Below are positions 1 to 8,746 of a DNA stretch of 60,461 nt, one piece after another. Source of the DNA: an uncultured Pseudomonadota bacterium (lineage in GTDB: Bacteria > Myxococcota_A > UBA796 > JAFGLY01). The DNA lies in assembly GCA_937912125.1 (NCBI GenBank), contig CALDOK010000481.1:1-60461 (forward strand), written 5' to 3'. The position numbers and the translations under genes were made by a program. The notes beneath the pieces are model-generated. The model searched no databases and had not been told where the DNA came from. It saw only the letters and a list, made by a program, of their open reading frames with translations. Within the stretch, counting starts at the first letter, position 1. Each line of letters starts with the position of its first letter.

Positions 1-3000
1 GCGCCGCCATGGCCTCGAGGCAGGTGGCGCGATCCAGCAGGTTCTCCTGGGCCTCGGATGAGGCGAGGGCCCGCTCGTAGGCATGCAGCGCCTGGGTGCT
101 CTGGCCGGCTGCTGCCAGCAGCCCGCCCTGGATAATCAGGGCCTTGGGCTCGAAGTTGTCCGGCGCGTGGCGCGCCCAGACCTTCAGGCGCCGCAGGTTC
201 CCGCGGACTCTACGCCGCGCTGCGCCGCTCATCCCGCCCTCCCGTCGACCGAGCTCGAGCAGGGTCAGGGCCTGGTAGAAGGGGATCATGGGCGTGTAGA
301 GGCTGCCGAGGATGTCGTCCTCGGAGGCCGAGGCCGCCTCGAGGTGGACGGCCGCTTGCTCCGGCTCGCCAAGGAGCAGGCGGAACAGCCCCATGGTGGT
401 GTTGTAGACGGCCAGCTGGGTGGCGTCCTTGTTGTCGCGGATGCGCTGGAGGTAACGATCCTGGTCGAAGACCTCGCGGGCGCCGTCCATCACCTGCTCG
501 TCCCGGTCCAGCAGCAGGTTGAGGCTGTGGCGTCGGAACACGCTGTTCTCGCAGTACCACTCCTGGTGGTACTTGCGCATCAGGGGGATGTTGTGGTCCA
601 GGGCCTGGACCACCTCGGCCAGGCCCCGACCCCTGAACAGCAGGTGGTAGGCCAGGCTGTGGTGGCACATGATGGTGCCTTCGGGGTCGCCGTTGTCCAT
701 GCCCACCTGGGCCCCGCGCCGGAGCAGGGCGATGCCTCTGTCCATGGGCGCATGCCAGTGGCTCACCATGGCCCCGTGGGCGAAGAGCACCTTGGCTGCG
801 ATCTCTCGGGAGTCGAAGCGCTCGAGGATGTCCAGCGCGAACTGCCCATAGGCCGCGCCGTCTTCGAAGTTCTTCATCACCATGGTGATGACGAAGGCGT
901 GGCCTGCCATGCCCCAGCCTGCCGGAGCCGCCACGCCGAAGCGGTGGGTGAGCTCCACCGAGCGGAAGCACAGCAGCGGGATGAGCTTGGGGCGTACCCA
1001 GAAGGCCGGGACGGAGCCGATGCGGATGATGCGCAGGGCGGCGAGGACACGCTTGTCGGTCATGTCCGGCAGCGCGGCCAGGTGGGCGGGCTTGCGGCCC
1101 CGCAGGAAGGCGTGCAGGCGAGCGTAGTGGAGCAGGATGTGGGGGACGCCAGGATCCCTGGGCAGGTGGACCCCGAGCATCGCCAAGGCCTCGATGGCGT
1201 CGTTGACCGCTTCGTTGGGCCGGTTCTGGGCCTGGTGCTCGGCGATGCGCGTCTCGAGGTAGCGCATGCGGTCCAGGGTGTCCCGGGCGTTGTCCAGCAC
1301 GCGCTGCCCGTAGCGCTCCATGTCGTCGGCGCGGCTGGCCTGCTGGGCGCAGATCGCGGCCTCGTCGTGCAGCGCCAGGGTCAGCGCGTAGTGCTCGCTC
1401 CAGGCATCCTCGGGCAGCAGATCGATCCCCGTCTCGAGGTAGGACAGCGCGGTCTCGATGGCCAGGGCCAGCCGCGCCTGCTGCCCGCCCCGCAGGTTCA
1501 GGCTGGCCACCGCCAGCCGCTCGGCGGGATCCTCGAGGGCCGGCAGGCAGGCGTTGTAGTGCCCCAGGGTATCGAACAGGGCCTTGCCCGAGGGCTCGGT
1601 GGCCGCCAGCAGGCGCCCCAGGCGCAGCTCCAGGACCTGCCGATCCTCGGCGGAGATGCGGGTGGATGCGGCTCGCCAGATGCGGTCGTGGCTGAAGCGG
1701 TGCTGGTCTCGGACCACCGTGGTGCGCAGGCGCTCGGCCTCGAAGGCGCCAGCGCTGGTGATCAGGCCCAGCTGCGTGGCTTCGTCCAGCCAGGCCAGCA
1801 CCTGCTGCTCCTGCCAGCCCCCCAGCAGGGCCACCGTGGCGCTGTCGAAGCGGCTGCCCACGCAAGCGGCCAGCTCCAGGACCCGCCGGGTGGAGGGGTC
1901 GAGGCGGTCGAGGCGGGTGGACATGAAGTCCACCACGTTCTCGGTGAAGCGGGCGGCCTTGACCGCGCTGGTGTCCCAGCACCACTGCCGGTCGCCGGGG
2001 TCCAGGCGGAGCGCTTGATCCTCGTGCAAGGCGCAGAGGAACTGGTTGAGGAAGAAGGGGTTGCCGTTGGTCTTGTCCAGGCAGGCCCCGGCCAGCTCAC
2101 GCAGGGAGCCCCGGACCTGATGGAAGGAGTCCCCCAGCCACTGCAGCACCGCGGGAAGATCGAGGGGCTGCAAGACGAGCTCGAGGGGTGGGTGGGCGCT
2201 CGCGCCCAGCTGATCCATGAGCTGGCGCAGGGGGTGTCCGGCTCGAACCTCGTTGTCGCGGTAGGAAGAGAGGATCATGCAGTGCCGCAGATCTTCGTCG
2301 TGGCCCACCAGATCCAGGATGCGCAGGCTGCCCGCGTCGGCCCACTGCAGGTCGTCCAGGAAGAGCACAAGGGGCTCCTCCGCGCTGGACGCCGCATGCA
2401 GGAAGCGCAGGAAGACGTAGTCGAAGCGATGCTGGCGCTCGGCCGGGGGCAGATCCGGGCCTGCGGGCTGGGGCCCGACGATGAGCTCCAGCTGGGGCAG
2501 CAGATCCAGGACGATCTGCCCGTTGACGCCCATGGCTTCCTGCAGGCGCACGCGCCACCCCTCGACGGCCTCAGGGCTCAGGGTGAGCAGCTGCTGGACG
2601 AACTCGTGCAGGGCCTCGGCCAGCCCGCTGTAGGGGACGTTCTGCTCCTGGGCGATGTAGCGGCCCGAGACGAAGCGCCCACCCACGCTCACCACGGGCA
2701 GGTAGAACTCCCGGGCCAGCGCGGACTTGCCCACTCCCGGCCCTCCGCCGAGGAACGCCAGCTCGCAGCGCCCGCCGCTGCGGGCTTGGGTCAGGGCGGC
2801 GTCGAGCATGTCGAGCTCGCGCTGGCGGCCGTAGAGCGTCTCGGACAGCCGGAAGCTCCTGGAACCATCGCCCACCCCGAGGGGGAAGGCCTGGATGCTC
2901 CCCTGGGCCTCGAGCTGGTGCAGGCAGGCCTGGAGATCGGCCAGCAAGCCCCGGGCGCTCTGGTATCGATCCTCGACGCGCTTGCTCAGCAGCTTCATCA

Positions 3001-3736
3001 CGATCTCGGAGATCAGCTCCGGGATGGTGGGGTCCAGCTGATCTGGAGGGATGGGCAGGCGCGCGATGTGGGCATGCACAAGCTCGAGCACGCCGGTGGC
3101 TTCGAAGGGCAGCCGATTGGTCAACACCTCGTACAGGGTGGCCCCGAGGGAGTAGAGGTCGGAGCGGGCGTCGATGGACTGGTTTGTCCGGCCGGTCTGC
3201 TCCGGGGGCATGTAGGCCAGGGTGCCCTGCATCAGCCCTGCGTTGGGGATGCTGTTGCTGGCGGCCACCAGGCGGGAGGCGATGCTCAGGTCGATGATGC
3301 GCACATCGCCGGTGCTGCGGTTCCAGATCACGTTGAAGGGGTTGAGGTCTTTGTGGACGATCCGCCGCTCGTGCAGGTGGACCAGCCCCCGGGTGATGGC
3401 GGAGGCCAGGTGCAGGAAGCTGCTGGTGTCCAGGGCCCCGAAGATGCCCAGGCGGTCCAGGGAACGCCCGCCGATGTCGTCCAGGAGCAGAGCCTGGCCG
3501 TTGCCGTGGGTGATCAGCCCCAGGGGGCGCACGACGGTGTCGGAGTCCAGATCCGCCAGCAGCCGATGCTCTCGCACCAGCCGGTCCAGGGCCGAGGGGT
3601 CGGGGTAGTCGGCGTTGAGCAGCTTGATGATCACGGGCTGCTGGGCACCGCCGCGCTCGCGGGCGCGCAGCACGCTGACGTCACGGCTGTAGTACAGCCG
3701 CTCCTCCACCTGGTAGTCCTGGAATGTGGTGCTCAT
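1..3736 (-). CDS. Ser/Thr protein kinase with AAA-type ATPase and TPR-like region (COG3899 type), partial
   Basis: The frame opens at ATG 3736 behind a GGAGAG ribosome site and stays open for about 1245 codons to the left edge, so the C-terminus is missing. Residues 1-270 form a protein kinase fold: Lys in VIIK, catalytic loop HKDLNPFN near residue 130, and DLS where most kinases have DFG. A predicted-ATPase module follows, with Walker A GGPGVGKS near residue 335 and Walker B LFLDDLQWAD near 460, then a long helical TPR-like region. This order is typical of large signalling proteins that often end in GAF and histidine-kinase domains; that end lies outside the window. It follows the FAD oxidoreductase gene by 19 bp, so the two are probably co-transcribed. 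The kinase and ATPase assignments are secure; the signal sensed is unknown. Confidence 0.9.
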   Translation of the reverse strand, partial: MSTTFQDYQVEERLYYSRDVSVLRARERGGAQQPVIIKLLNADYPDPSALDRLVREHRLLADLDSDTVVRPLGLITHGNGQALLLDDIGGRSLDRLGIFGALDTSSFLHLASAITRGLVHLHERRIVHKDLNPFNVIWNRSTGDVRIIDLSIASRLVAASNSIPNAGLMQGTLAYMPPEQTGRTNQSIDARSDLYSLGATLYEVLTNRLPFEATGVLELVHAHIARLPIPPDQLDPTIPELISEIVMKLLSKRVEDRYQSARGLLADLQACLHQLEAQGSIQAFPLGVGDGSRSFRLSETLYGRQRELDMLDAALTQARSGGRCELAFLGGGPGVGKSALAREFYLPVVSVGGRFVSGRYIAQEQNVPYSGLAEALHEFVQQLLTLSPEAVEGWRVRLQEAMGVNGQIVLDLLPQLELIVGPQPAGPDLPPAERQHRFDYVFLRFLHAASSAEEPLVLFLDDLQWADAGSLRILDLVGHDEDLRHCMILSSYRDNEVRAGHPLRQLMDQLGASAHPPLELVLQPLDLPAVLQWLGDSFHQVRGSLRELAGACLDKTNGNPFFLNQFLCALHEDQALRLDPGDRQWCWDTSAVKAARFTENVVDFMSTRLDRLDPSTRRVLELAACVGSRFDSATVALLGGWQEQQVLAWLDEATQLGLITSAGAFEAERLRTTVVRDQHRFSHDRIWRAASTRISAEDRQVLELRLGRLLAATEPSGKALFDTLGHYNACLPALEDPAERLAVASLNLRGGQQARLALAIETALSYLETGIDLLPEDAWSEHYALTLALHDEAAICAQQASRADDMERYGQRVLDNARDTLDRMRYLETRIAEHQAQNRPNEAVNDAIEALAMLGVHLPRDPGVPHILLHYARLHAFLRGRKPAHLAALPDMTDKRVLAALRIIRIGSVPAFWVRPKLIPLLCFRSVELTHRFGVAAPAGWGMAGHAFVITMVMKNFEDGAAYGQFALDILERFDSREIAAKVLFAHGAMVSHWHAPMDRGIALLRRGAQVGMDNGDPEGTIMCHHSLAYHLLFRGRGLAEVVQALDHNIPLMRKYHQEWYCENSVFRRHSLNLLLDRDEQVMDGAREVFDQDRYLQRIRDNKDATQLAVYNTTMGLFRLLLGEPEQAAVHLEAASASEDDILGSLYTPMIPFYQALTLLELGRREGGMSGAARRRVRGNLRRLKVWARHAPDNFEPKALIIQGGLLAAAGQSTQALHAYERALASSEAQENLLDRATCLEAMAA

Positions 3737-3755
3737 GGAAGCTCTCCGAGCAGGC

Positions 3756-5504
3756 CTACTGGAGGAGCCCGCGCCTGACCTCGTCGGACATCTCCTTCGC
3801 GGGGCTCTGGGGCAGCAGGCGCTCGAGCAGCAGCCTGGGGGTCCACAGGACCGCGGTGGCGGCTGCCTTGGCCACCTGCTGCGCCAACAGCGGGGTGAGC
3901 GCGGCGCCGGCGGCCAGGATGCCGTTGCTGGTGGTGATGCCGTGGAACAGGATGTCCTCGCCTGACAGGTAGAGCCCGGGGATCCCGGAGCGGGGGAGGA
4001 TGTCCAGGTCGAGGATCTTGTAGGCGTCCAGGCCGTAGATGGAGCCCTTGCCCTGGCGGGTCTCGACCATCAGCGACTGGGGGGAGGTGATCTGGGTGTG
4101 CACCACGTAGGGTCGTAGCTCGGGAAACCAGTCCTCGAAGGCCTTCAGCAGGGCCTCGCGCACGATGTCCAGGGTCGCGGTCAGGCCGGGGTCGTCGGGG
4201 TCGGTGTACCGAGCCAGGTGTTTCTGCAGCGAGGTGAGCACGATGAGCTCGGCGGTCTGGCCCACGGGCTCGTCGGGATCCATGGCGTACAGCTTGGGGA
4301 AGATGATCAGCACATCGGGTGGATCCCAGCCGGGCTGGGTGGGATCGTCGTCCATGCTCCAGCAGCCGTCGCGGACGAAGCGGTAGGTGGTGCGGTCGGC
4401 ACCCAGGCGCAGCATGTCGGCGGCGGTGAGCGCCGGATCGAAGCCCACCCGCACGTTGAAGTTCGAGGGCACGGCCACCCGCTTGGCGAAGGCCCGCTCC
4501 AGGTGCTTGGGCAGGCGTTTGTCGGGCATGAGCTGGCGGGTCTTGCCCAGGCCCACGCTGCTGACCACGGCCCCCGCGCGGATGATCTCGCCGCTGGCAA
4601 GGCGCACCCCCACCGCGCGCTTGCGGAGCCGCCCCTCCACCAGGATCTCCTCGACGCCGCAGTGGACGCGGTGGGCGCCCCCGTGGGCCTCGACGTAGCC
4701 CATCAGGCCTTCCACCAGGGTGATGGCGCCGCCGTGGGGGACCCTGACCCCGCTGAACTGGATGTTCTGAGCCGCCAGCCAGAAGAAGAGGTTGGTCTCG
4801 GGCGGGAGCCCCAGGAAGTTCCAGCACGAGCACAGCAGCAGCTTGAGGCGGGCGGCCTCGTCGCTCTGGCCCGGGAAGAGCTCCTCGAGGGTCGCCGCGA
4901 ACTGCCTCTTCATCAGGGGCTGGAGCTCTCGGGTGATCAAGGGCATGAGCAGCTTCGCCGCGTGGCGCGGGAGCATCTTGGCGACCATGATCGTGTACAG
5001 GTGCTGGTTCAGGATCTCGAAGTAGGTCCAGTACTCCCGCAGGCCTCTCTCCTGGCTCGGGAAGGCCAGGATCAGCTCCTCGAGCATCCGGTCGCGATCG
5101 CTGTACAGGCGGTACTCGTTGGGCTCGGGGAATCCTGGCAGGCGCAGCACCTGGAAGGCGCCGGTGTCCCGCTCCTCGATCGAACGCCACCCGATCTGTG
5201 GGGTGGTGAACAGGGGGAGCAGCGCGGACTCCACGAAGTCCACGGGGCCGAACTTCGCGGTGAGCAGCGTGAGGTATTGGATGCCGAGGTTCCAGGTCCA
5301 GGTGGGGTCCGGGTGCAGCTCCGGCGTGGTGACCTCGTTGGGATCGTCGTCCGGGTAGAGGGTCATCATCGCACCCCCCAGCTGCGGGTTCTTCTCGAGC
5401 ACCAGCACCCTCTGCCCGGCAAGGGACAGCAGGGCCGCGCAGGTGAGGCCCCCGATGCCCGAGCCGATCACCACTGCGTCGTAGTCATTATTGGTCGTTC
5501 CCAC
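3756..5504 (-). CDS. NAD(P)/FAD-dependent oxidoreductase, retinol saturase / phytoene desaturase-like
   Basis: A 582-residue flavoprotein. The N-terminus has the dinucleotide-binding motif VVIGSGIGGL at residues 11-20, followed by VLVLEKN and a GG segment for the FAD ribose and pyrophosphate. The C-terminus has the matching FAD motif around LYLSGEDILFHG and SNGILAAG. This architecture is shared by phytoene desaturases, carotenoid isomerases (CrtISO) and all-trans-retinol 13,14-reductases (RetSat); length and C-terminal motif fit the RetSat/CrtISO side best. The likely substrate is a polyunsaturated isoprenoid or lipid, which is inference, since no phytoene synthase or other carotenoid gene is adjacent. 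It lies 84 bp downstream of a patatin-like lipase gene and 19 bp upstream of the kinase-ATPase gene, all on the minus strand. Confidence 0.85.
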   Translation of the reverse strand: MGTTNNDYDAVVIGSGIGGLTCAALLSLAGQRVLVLEKNPQLGGAMMTLYPDDDPNEVTTPELHPDPTWTWNLGIQYLTLLTAKFGPVDFVESALLPLFTTPQIGWRSIEERDTGAFQVLRLPGFPEPNEYRLYSDRDRMLEELILAFPSQERGLREYWTYFEILNQHLYTIMVAKMLPRHAAKLLMPLITRELQPLMKRQFAATLEELFPGQSDEAARLKLLLCSCWNFLGLPPETNLFFWLAAQNIQFSGVRVPHGGAITLVEGLMGYVEAHGGAHRVHCGVEEILVEGRLRKRAVGVRLASGEIIRAGAVVSSVGLGKTRQLMPDKRLPKHLERAFAKRVAVPSNFNVRVGFDPALTAADMLRLGADRTTYRFVRDGCWSMDDDPTQPGWDPPDVLIIFPKLYAMDPDEPVGQTAELIVLTSLQKHLARYTDPDDPGLTATLDIVREALLKAFEDWFPELRPYVVHTQITSPQSLMVETRQGKGSIYGLDAYKILDLDILPRSGIPGLYLSGEDILFHGITTSNGILAAGAALTPLLAQQVAKAAATAVLWTPRLLLERLLPQSPAKEMSDEVRRGLLQ

Positions 5505-5588
5505 GGTTTTGGTTCCTCCCGCGCAGGTCCGGGGAATCCTACACCAGATCCGCCGTAGCCATGGCGCTCAGCGGGCGTTTTCCATGGG

Positions 5589-6593
5589 TCATGGCGGTGA
5601 GTCGGAGAAGTCTGCCTTGTGCAGCCGCTGGGGGGGCGCGTGCTCGGCCCAGCTGCGCGTGGCCCGGTATTGCTCGAGCTCACGGCTGAAGTTGAACGCG
5701 TTGTAGCTGCGGTCGAGCGCCGGCATGTAGAGCCAGGCTTCGTCGGCCAGCTCGGGCGCCTGCTGGATCTCCATGCTGAACGCGGCCTGCATCAGGTAGT
5801 CCAGGCAGTGCGCCGACTGGACCATGGGGATGCGGTCGAACAAGCCGCCCAGGCCCTGCTTGATGGACCGGAGCAGCTGGGTGGCCGAGAGCTTGGCGTC
5901 TGTACCCTCGACCGGGACGTTGGCCAGGTGGCGCTGGGAGGTGACCAGGTAGATCTGGTCGCAGCGTTCGTGCTCGAGGGACAGGGTGGGGATGCCGTCG
6001 CTGCCGGTGCCTCCGTCCACGAACAGGGCGCCGTCGCGGTAGCCGGTGATGGCGCGGGGCGGCAGCGCCACGGGCATGGCGGTGCTGGCCAGCAGGATCT
6101 CCACCAGGTCCAGGTCGCCGTGTTGCACGCTGCTCAGCCGGTGCAGGGCGCCCGTGGAGCGCTCGACCACCGAGATCCAGGTGGGGGTGCGCAGCTGCCC
6201 GAACTCCTGGATGCCCATCTGCTCGTTGACGATGTCGCGCAGCAGGCGCTCGAAGTTGCGGGTGCCCAGCAGGTAGCCGTGGAACAGGGCGCAGGGGTCC
6301 AGGCTGTAGATCTTTCGGTTGCGGAGGGTGGCGAGGATGCCGGTGGGCCTGTCGGGGTCCGAGTCATCCACCATGGACTTCCAGGTGAAGGTCGAGTTGC
6401 CGTCCAGGATGGCGTTGAGGCACACCGCGAGCAGGGCGCCGGAGCTGGTGCCGGCGATGACCGCCGGCGGCGCGAGCACCGGGTGGCGCGTGGGGTGGCA
6501 CTCTCGAAAGAGCGCCTCGAGGAGGGCGTACTCTTGGCCCAGGCAGGCCGCTGCGCCTGCGATGACCAGGCCGAGACGAGGTTCGTTGTCCAT
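5589..6593 (-). CDS. Patatin-like phospholipase family protein
   Basis: A 334-residue protein with patatin landmarks. A Gly/Ala-rich oxyanion-hole segment (AGAAACLG, residues 12-19) lies near the N-terminus, the nucleophile elbow GTSSG places the catalytic Ser at residue 50, and the downstream DGG motif in FVDGGTGSDG supplies the catalytic Asp near residue 205. No signal peptide is visible, so it is probably a cytoplasmic or membrane-associated acyl hydrolase. The ATG at 6593 is preceded by GGAG five bases upstream. It begins a minus-strand run with the FAD oxidoreductase and kinase-ATPase genes and diverges from the MMACHC-like gene across a 139-bp intergenic region that must hold both promoters. 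The fold is confident; the lipid substrate is not known. Confidence 0.85.
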   Translation of the reverse strand: MDNEPRLGLVIAGAAACLGQEYALLEALFRECHPTRHPVLAPPAVIAGTSSGALLAVCLNAILDGNSTFTWKSMVDDSDPDRPTGILATLRNRKIYSLDPCALFHGYLLGTRNFERLLRDIVNEQMGIQEFGQLRTPTWISVVERSTGALHRLSSVQHGDLDLVEILLASTAMPVALPPRAITGYRDGALFVDGGTGSDGIPTLSLEHERCDQIYLVTSQRHLANVPVEGTDAKLSATQLLRSIKQGLGGLFDRIPMVQSAHCLDYLMQAAFSMEIQQAPELADEAWLYMPALDRSYNAFNFSRELEQYRATRSWAEHAPPQRLHKADFSDSPP

Positions 6594-6732
6594 GGTGGCT
6601 CCGCGTGAGACCCAGCATGGAGGGTATCCCGTCGTCCGCTATCCCTGCGCCTCGTCCCGCGGTTCGCCGCCGATCAGGGCGAGGATCGACCCAGGGCTTG
6701 CCGCCGCTGCGGGCCGTCGAGTAGGGAGAGCC

Positions 6733-7473
6733 ATGACCACATCCCCCTGGCGCACCCTCCTCGACGCCCTCGCGGCCTCCCTCGCCCCCTCGGGCCTCGA
6801 CCTGACCGCCCCCATGCGGGTGGACTGGTACAACCGGCACGAGCCCGCGCCGATTCGGCTGCCCGAGCCCGCTGGCCCCGGCTCGCTGGCGGTGGTGGTG
6901 GGCAACTCGGTGGCCATGTGGCCGCCCTTCTTGCAGGGCGTGCGCGACGAACCGGGGTTGCTCGAGGGGCAGCATCCCCTGGACGCCTGGGTGGAGCGGC
7001 GGGTGCTCGCGGCCTTGGCGGGGCTCCCGGTGCGGCCCAGCTCGGTCCACTGGGTCAACGGGCCTGGCAGCCGGAGCTTCTCCATGCAGCGGGCCGCGGT
7101 GGCCACGGGGCTGGTGGGCATGGCGCCTTGTCGGCTGACCATCCATCGTGGCGTGGGGCTGTGGTTCGGGCTGCGTGCGGTCGTGCTCTTCGACTGCGAG
7201 GGGCCCGTGGAGCCTCTGTGGGCGGAGCCCTTCCCCTGCGCGAGCTGCACCGAGCGGCCCTGCCTGCCGTTGCTGGAGCGGGCCCTGGGCGCCGCGGCGG
7301 AGGGCGCCCAGGCACCATCCATGATGGGGGTGCGCCAGCGGTGGGAGCCCTGGTTCGCCATGCGGGACGCCTGCCCCCACGGGCGCGAGCATCGTTATGG
7401 TGAGCTGCAGGTGCGCTACCACTACTCGAAGCAGCGCCGGTTCCTGGAGGAGGCGCTAGGGGCGCTGGGCTGA
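6733..7473 (+). CDS. MMACHC (CblC)-like cobalamin-processing family protein
   Basis: A 246-residue soluble protein resembling human MMACHC along most of its length. Matches recalled from the human sequence: VDWYN near residue 31 (VAWYN in human), an AMWPPFLQ segment (AMFDRALKPFLQ), the core IHRGVGLWFGLRAVVLF (IHPRFGGWFAIRGVVL), and WFAMRDA (WTYRDA), whose Arg binds cofactor or glutathione in MMACHC. MMACHC removes the upper ligand of cobalamin by reductive decyanation or glutathione-dependent dealkylation. Unlike the human protein it has extra cysteines: CASCTERPC in the second half and a further CPHG. The start is ATG 6733 with GGGAGAG upstream. It overlaps the convergent M28 peptidase gene by 18 bp. 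Family membership is by remembered motif comparison; enzymatic activity is inferred. Confidence 0.72.
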   Translation: MTTSPWRTLLDALAASLAPSGLDLTAPMRVDWYNRHEPAPIRLPEPAGPGSLAVVVGNSVAMWPPFLQGVRDEPGLLEGQHPLDAWVERRVLAALAGLPVRPSSVHWVNGPGSRSFSMQRAAVATGLVGMAPCRLTIHRGVGLWFGLRAVVLFDCEGPVEPLWAEPFPCASCTERPCLPLLERALGAAAEGAQAPSMMGVRQRWEPWFAMRDACPHGREHRYGELQVRYHYSKQRRFLEEALGALG

Positions 7474-8646
7474 CAGGCGCCGCGCAGGCGCCGCGCGGCG
7501 CCGCCCGGTGAGCCACAACCCGAGCAGCGTCAAGAGGGCCAGGGGGGGCCAGGCTCCGGGCGCCACGCAGCCGCAACCGCCTTCATGTCCGGGTGTCCCG
7601 GTGTCGTTCGTTTCCGGACCGCTGTCCGAGTCGCGGGAGCCGGTGTCCTCCGGCAGCGCTTCAATCACGGCCAGGTGCGCCGCGAGGGCGAGATAGCTCT
7701 GGGTGAGCGGGACGTAGAGCGGCCAGGTGAAGGTGGAGACGAGGTCGTCGGCGCTGTGCCAGTTGGGGTTCCAGTGATCCCGCTCTTCGGCGACGAGCAG
7801 CGCCGCGGGGTAGCCCTGGTTCCAGAAGCTGCCGTGGTCGCTCCAGTTGTTGCCGCTGGGCACGTGCTGGGGCTCGATACCAGCGATGCCGTAGGCTTCG
7901 ATGAGCTCGAGCCAGAGCTCGGCGATGGCCTGGTCGCCGCCTCCGGGGTCGTTGGAGGGCCGGCGGGTGACGAGCTCTCCGATCCGCGCCTCGGACTCTG
8001 GCGGGTCATAGGCGATGGCGTCGGCTTGGATCATCGCGACGATGTCCTCGCCCGCATCGGCGCAGCGGGCGGCGTACCCGGCAGAGCCGATCTCGTCGCA
8101 GACCCAGGGCGCGTTCTCCTCGTCCCCGAAGAAGGCGAAGCGGATGGTGCGCTCGAAGCTGTGGCCGGCGAAGCTGCGCGCCACGTACAGCGTGGCCGAG
8201 ACGCCTGAGGCGTCGTCGTCGGCCCCGGGAGCCGCGCCGTTCCAGGGGTAGCTGTCCATGTGCGCGCCGAGCACGACGATCTCGTCGGCGCGGGTGGTGC
8301 CATCGATCTGGCCGATGACGTTCCGCCCCGGGGGCGCCCCGCTCTCGGGTGGGAACTCGTGGTAGACCACCGAGTCCAGCCCGTAGGACGAGAGCTGCTC
8401 GAACACGTACTGCTCGGCCATGTCGATGGGCACACCTGAGCTGGACGAGCGGGTGGTGAAGCTGTATTCGGCGCCGCCGATGGTGGCGGGTGTCGCCCCA
8501 CTCAGATCGGCGACCACCGGCTCGAGCTCCTCCCGGCTGACACCCTCCAGCATCTCGATGACGCGAGAATCAGGGGTCACTGCGGCCGTCGCGGCGGGCA
8601 GATCGAGGGCGGCGAGCATGAGCAGCGAGCAGGTCGAAGCGATCAA
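7456..8646 (-). CDS. Secreted M28-family metallopeptidase with MYXO-CTERM tail
   Basis: A 396-residue exported zinc aminopeptidase-like protein. It starts at TTG 8646 behind GAGG and has a short hydrophobic signal peptide ending near ATAA. M28 metal ligands appear in order: His-Asp in GAHMDSYP, Asp in GADDDASGV, Glu-Glu in FFGDEEN, Asp in IQADAIAYD, and His in NWHSADD. These define the co-catalytic two-zinc site of M28 enzymes. After an Asp/Thr-rich linker the C-terminus has the GGCGC motif, a hydrophobic helix and GRRR, the MYXO-CTERM sorting layout, so surface anchoring or processing is expected. An 11-residue tail after the Arg cluster is slightly unusual. It is convergent with, and overlaps, the MMACHC-like gene. 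The substrate is unknown. Confidence 0.88.
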   Translation of the reverse strand: MIASTCSLLMLAALDLPAATAAVTPDSRVIEMLEGVSREELEPVVADLSGATPATIGGAEYSFTTRSSSSGVPIDMAEQYVFEQLSSYGLDSVVYHEFPPESGAPPGRNVIGQIDGTTRADEIVVLGAHMDSYPWNGAAPGADDDASGVSATLYVARSFAGHSFERTIRFAFFGDEENAPWVCDEIGSAGYAARCADAGEDIVAMIQADAIAYDPPESEARIGELVTRRPSNDPGGGDQAIAELWLELIEAYGIAGIEPQHVPSGNNWSDHGSFWNQGYPAALLVAEERDHWNPNWHSADDLVSTFTWPLYVPLTQSYLALAAHLAVIEALPEDTGSRDSDSGPETNDTGTPGHEGGCGCVAPGAWPPLALLTLLGLWLTGRRRAAPARRLSAQRP

Positions 8647-8746
8647 CAGGCACCTCGCGGGAGCACAGCTCCGATAGGCCTAGCCAGGTCCGATGAGGGG
8701 GGCGAGAGGAAGTCGCGGGAGCTGCGCGATCGGTGGGTCGTGGCCC

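Noticed and set aside
83-3778. A very long open frame on the plus strand antisense to the kinase-ATPase gene
   Set aside because: Its translation is low-complexity (Gly, Val, Gln, His rich) without domains, while the opposite strand encodes clear kinase and ATPase motifs. It is a GC-driven shadow.
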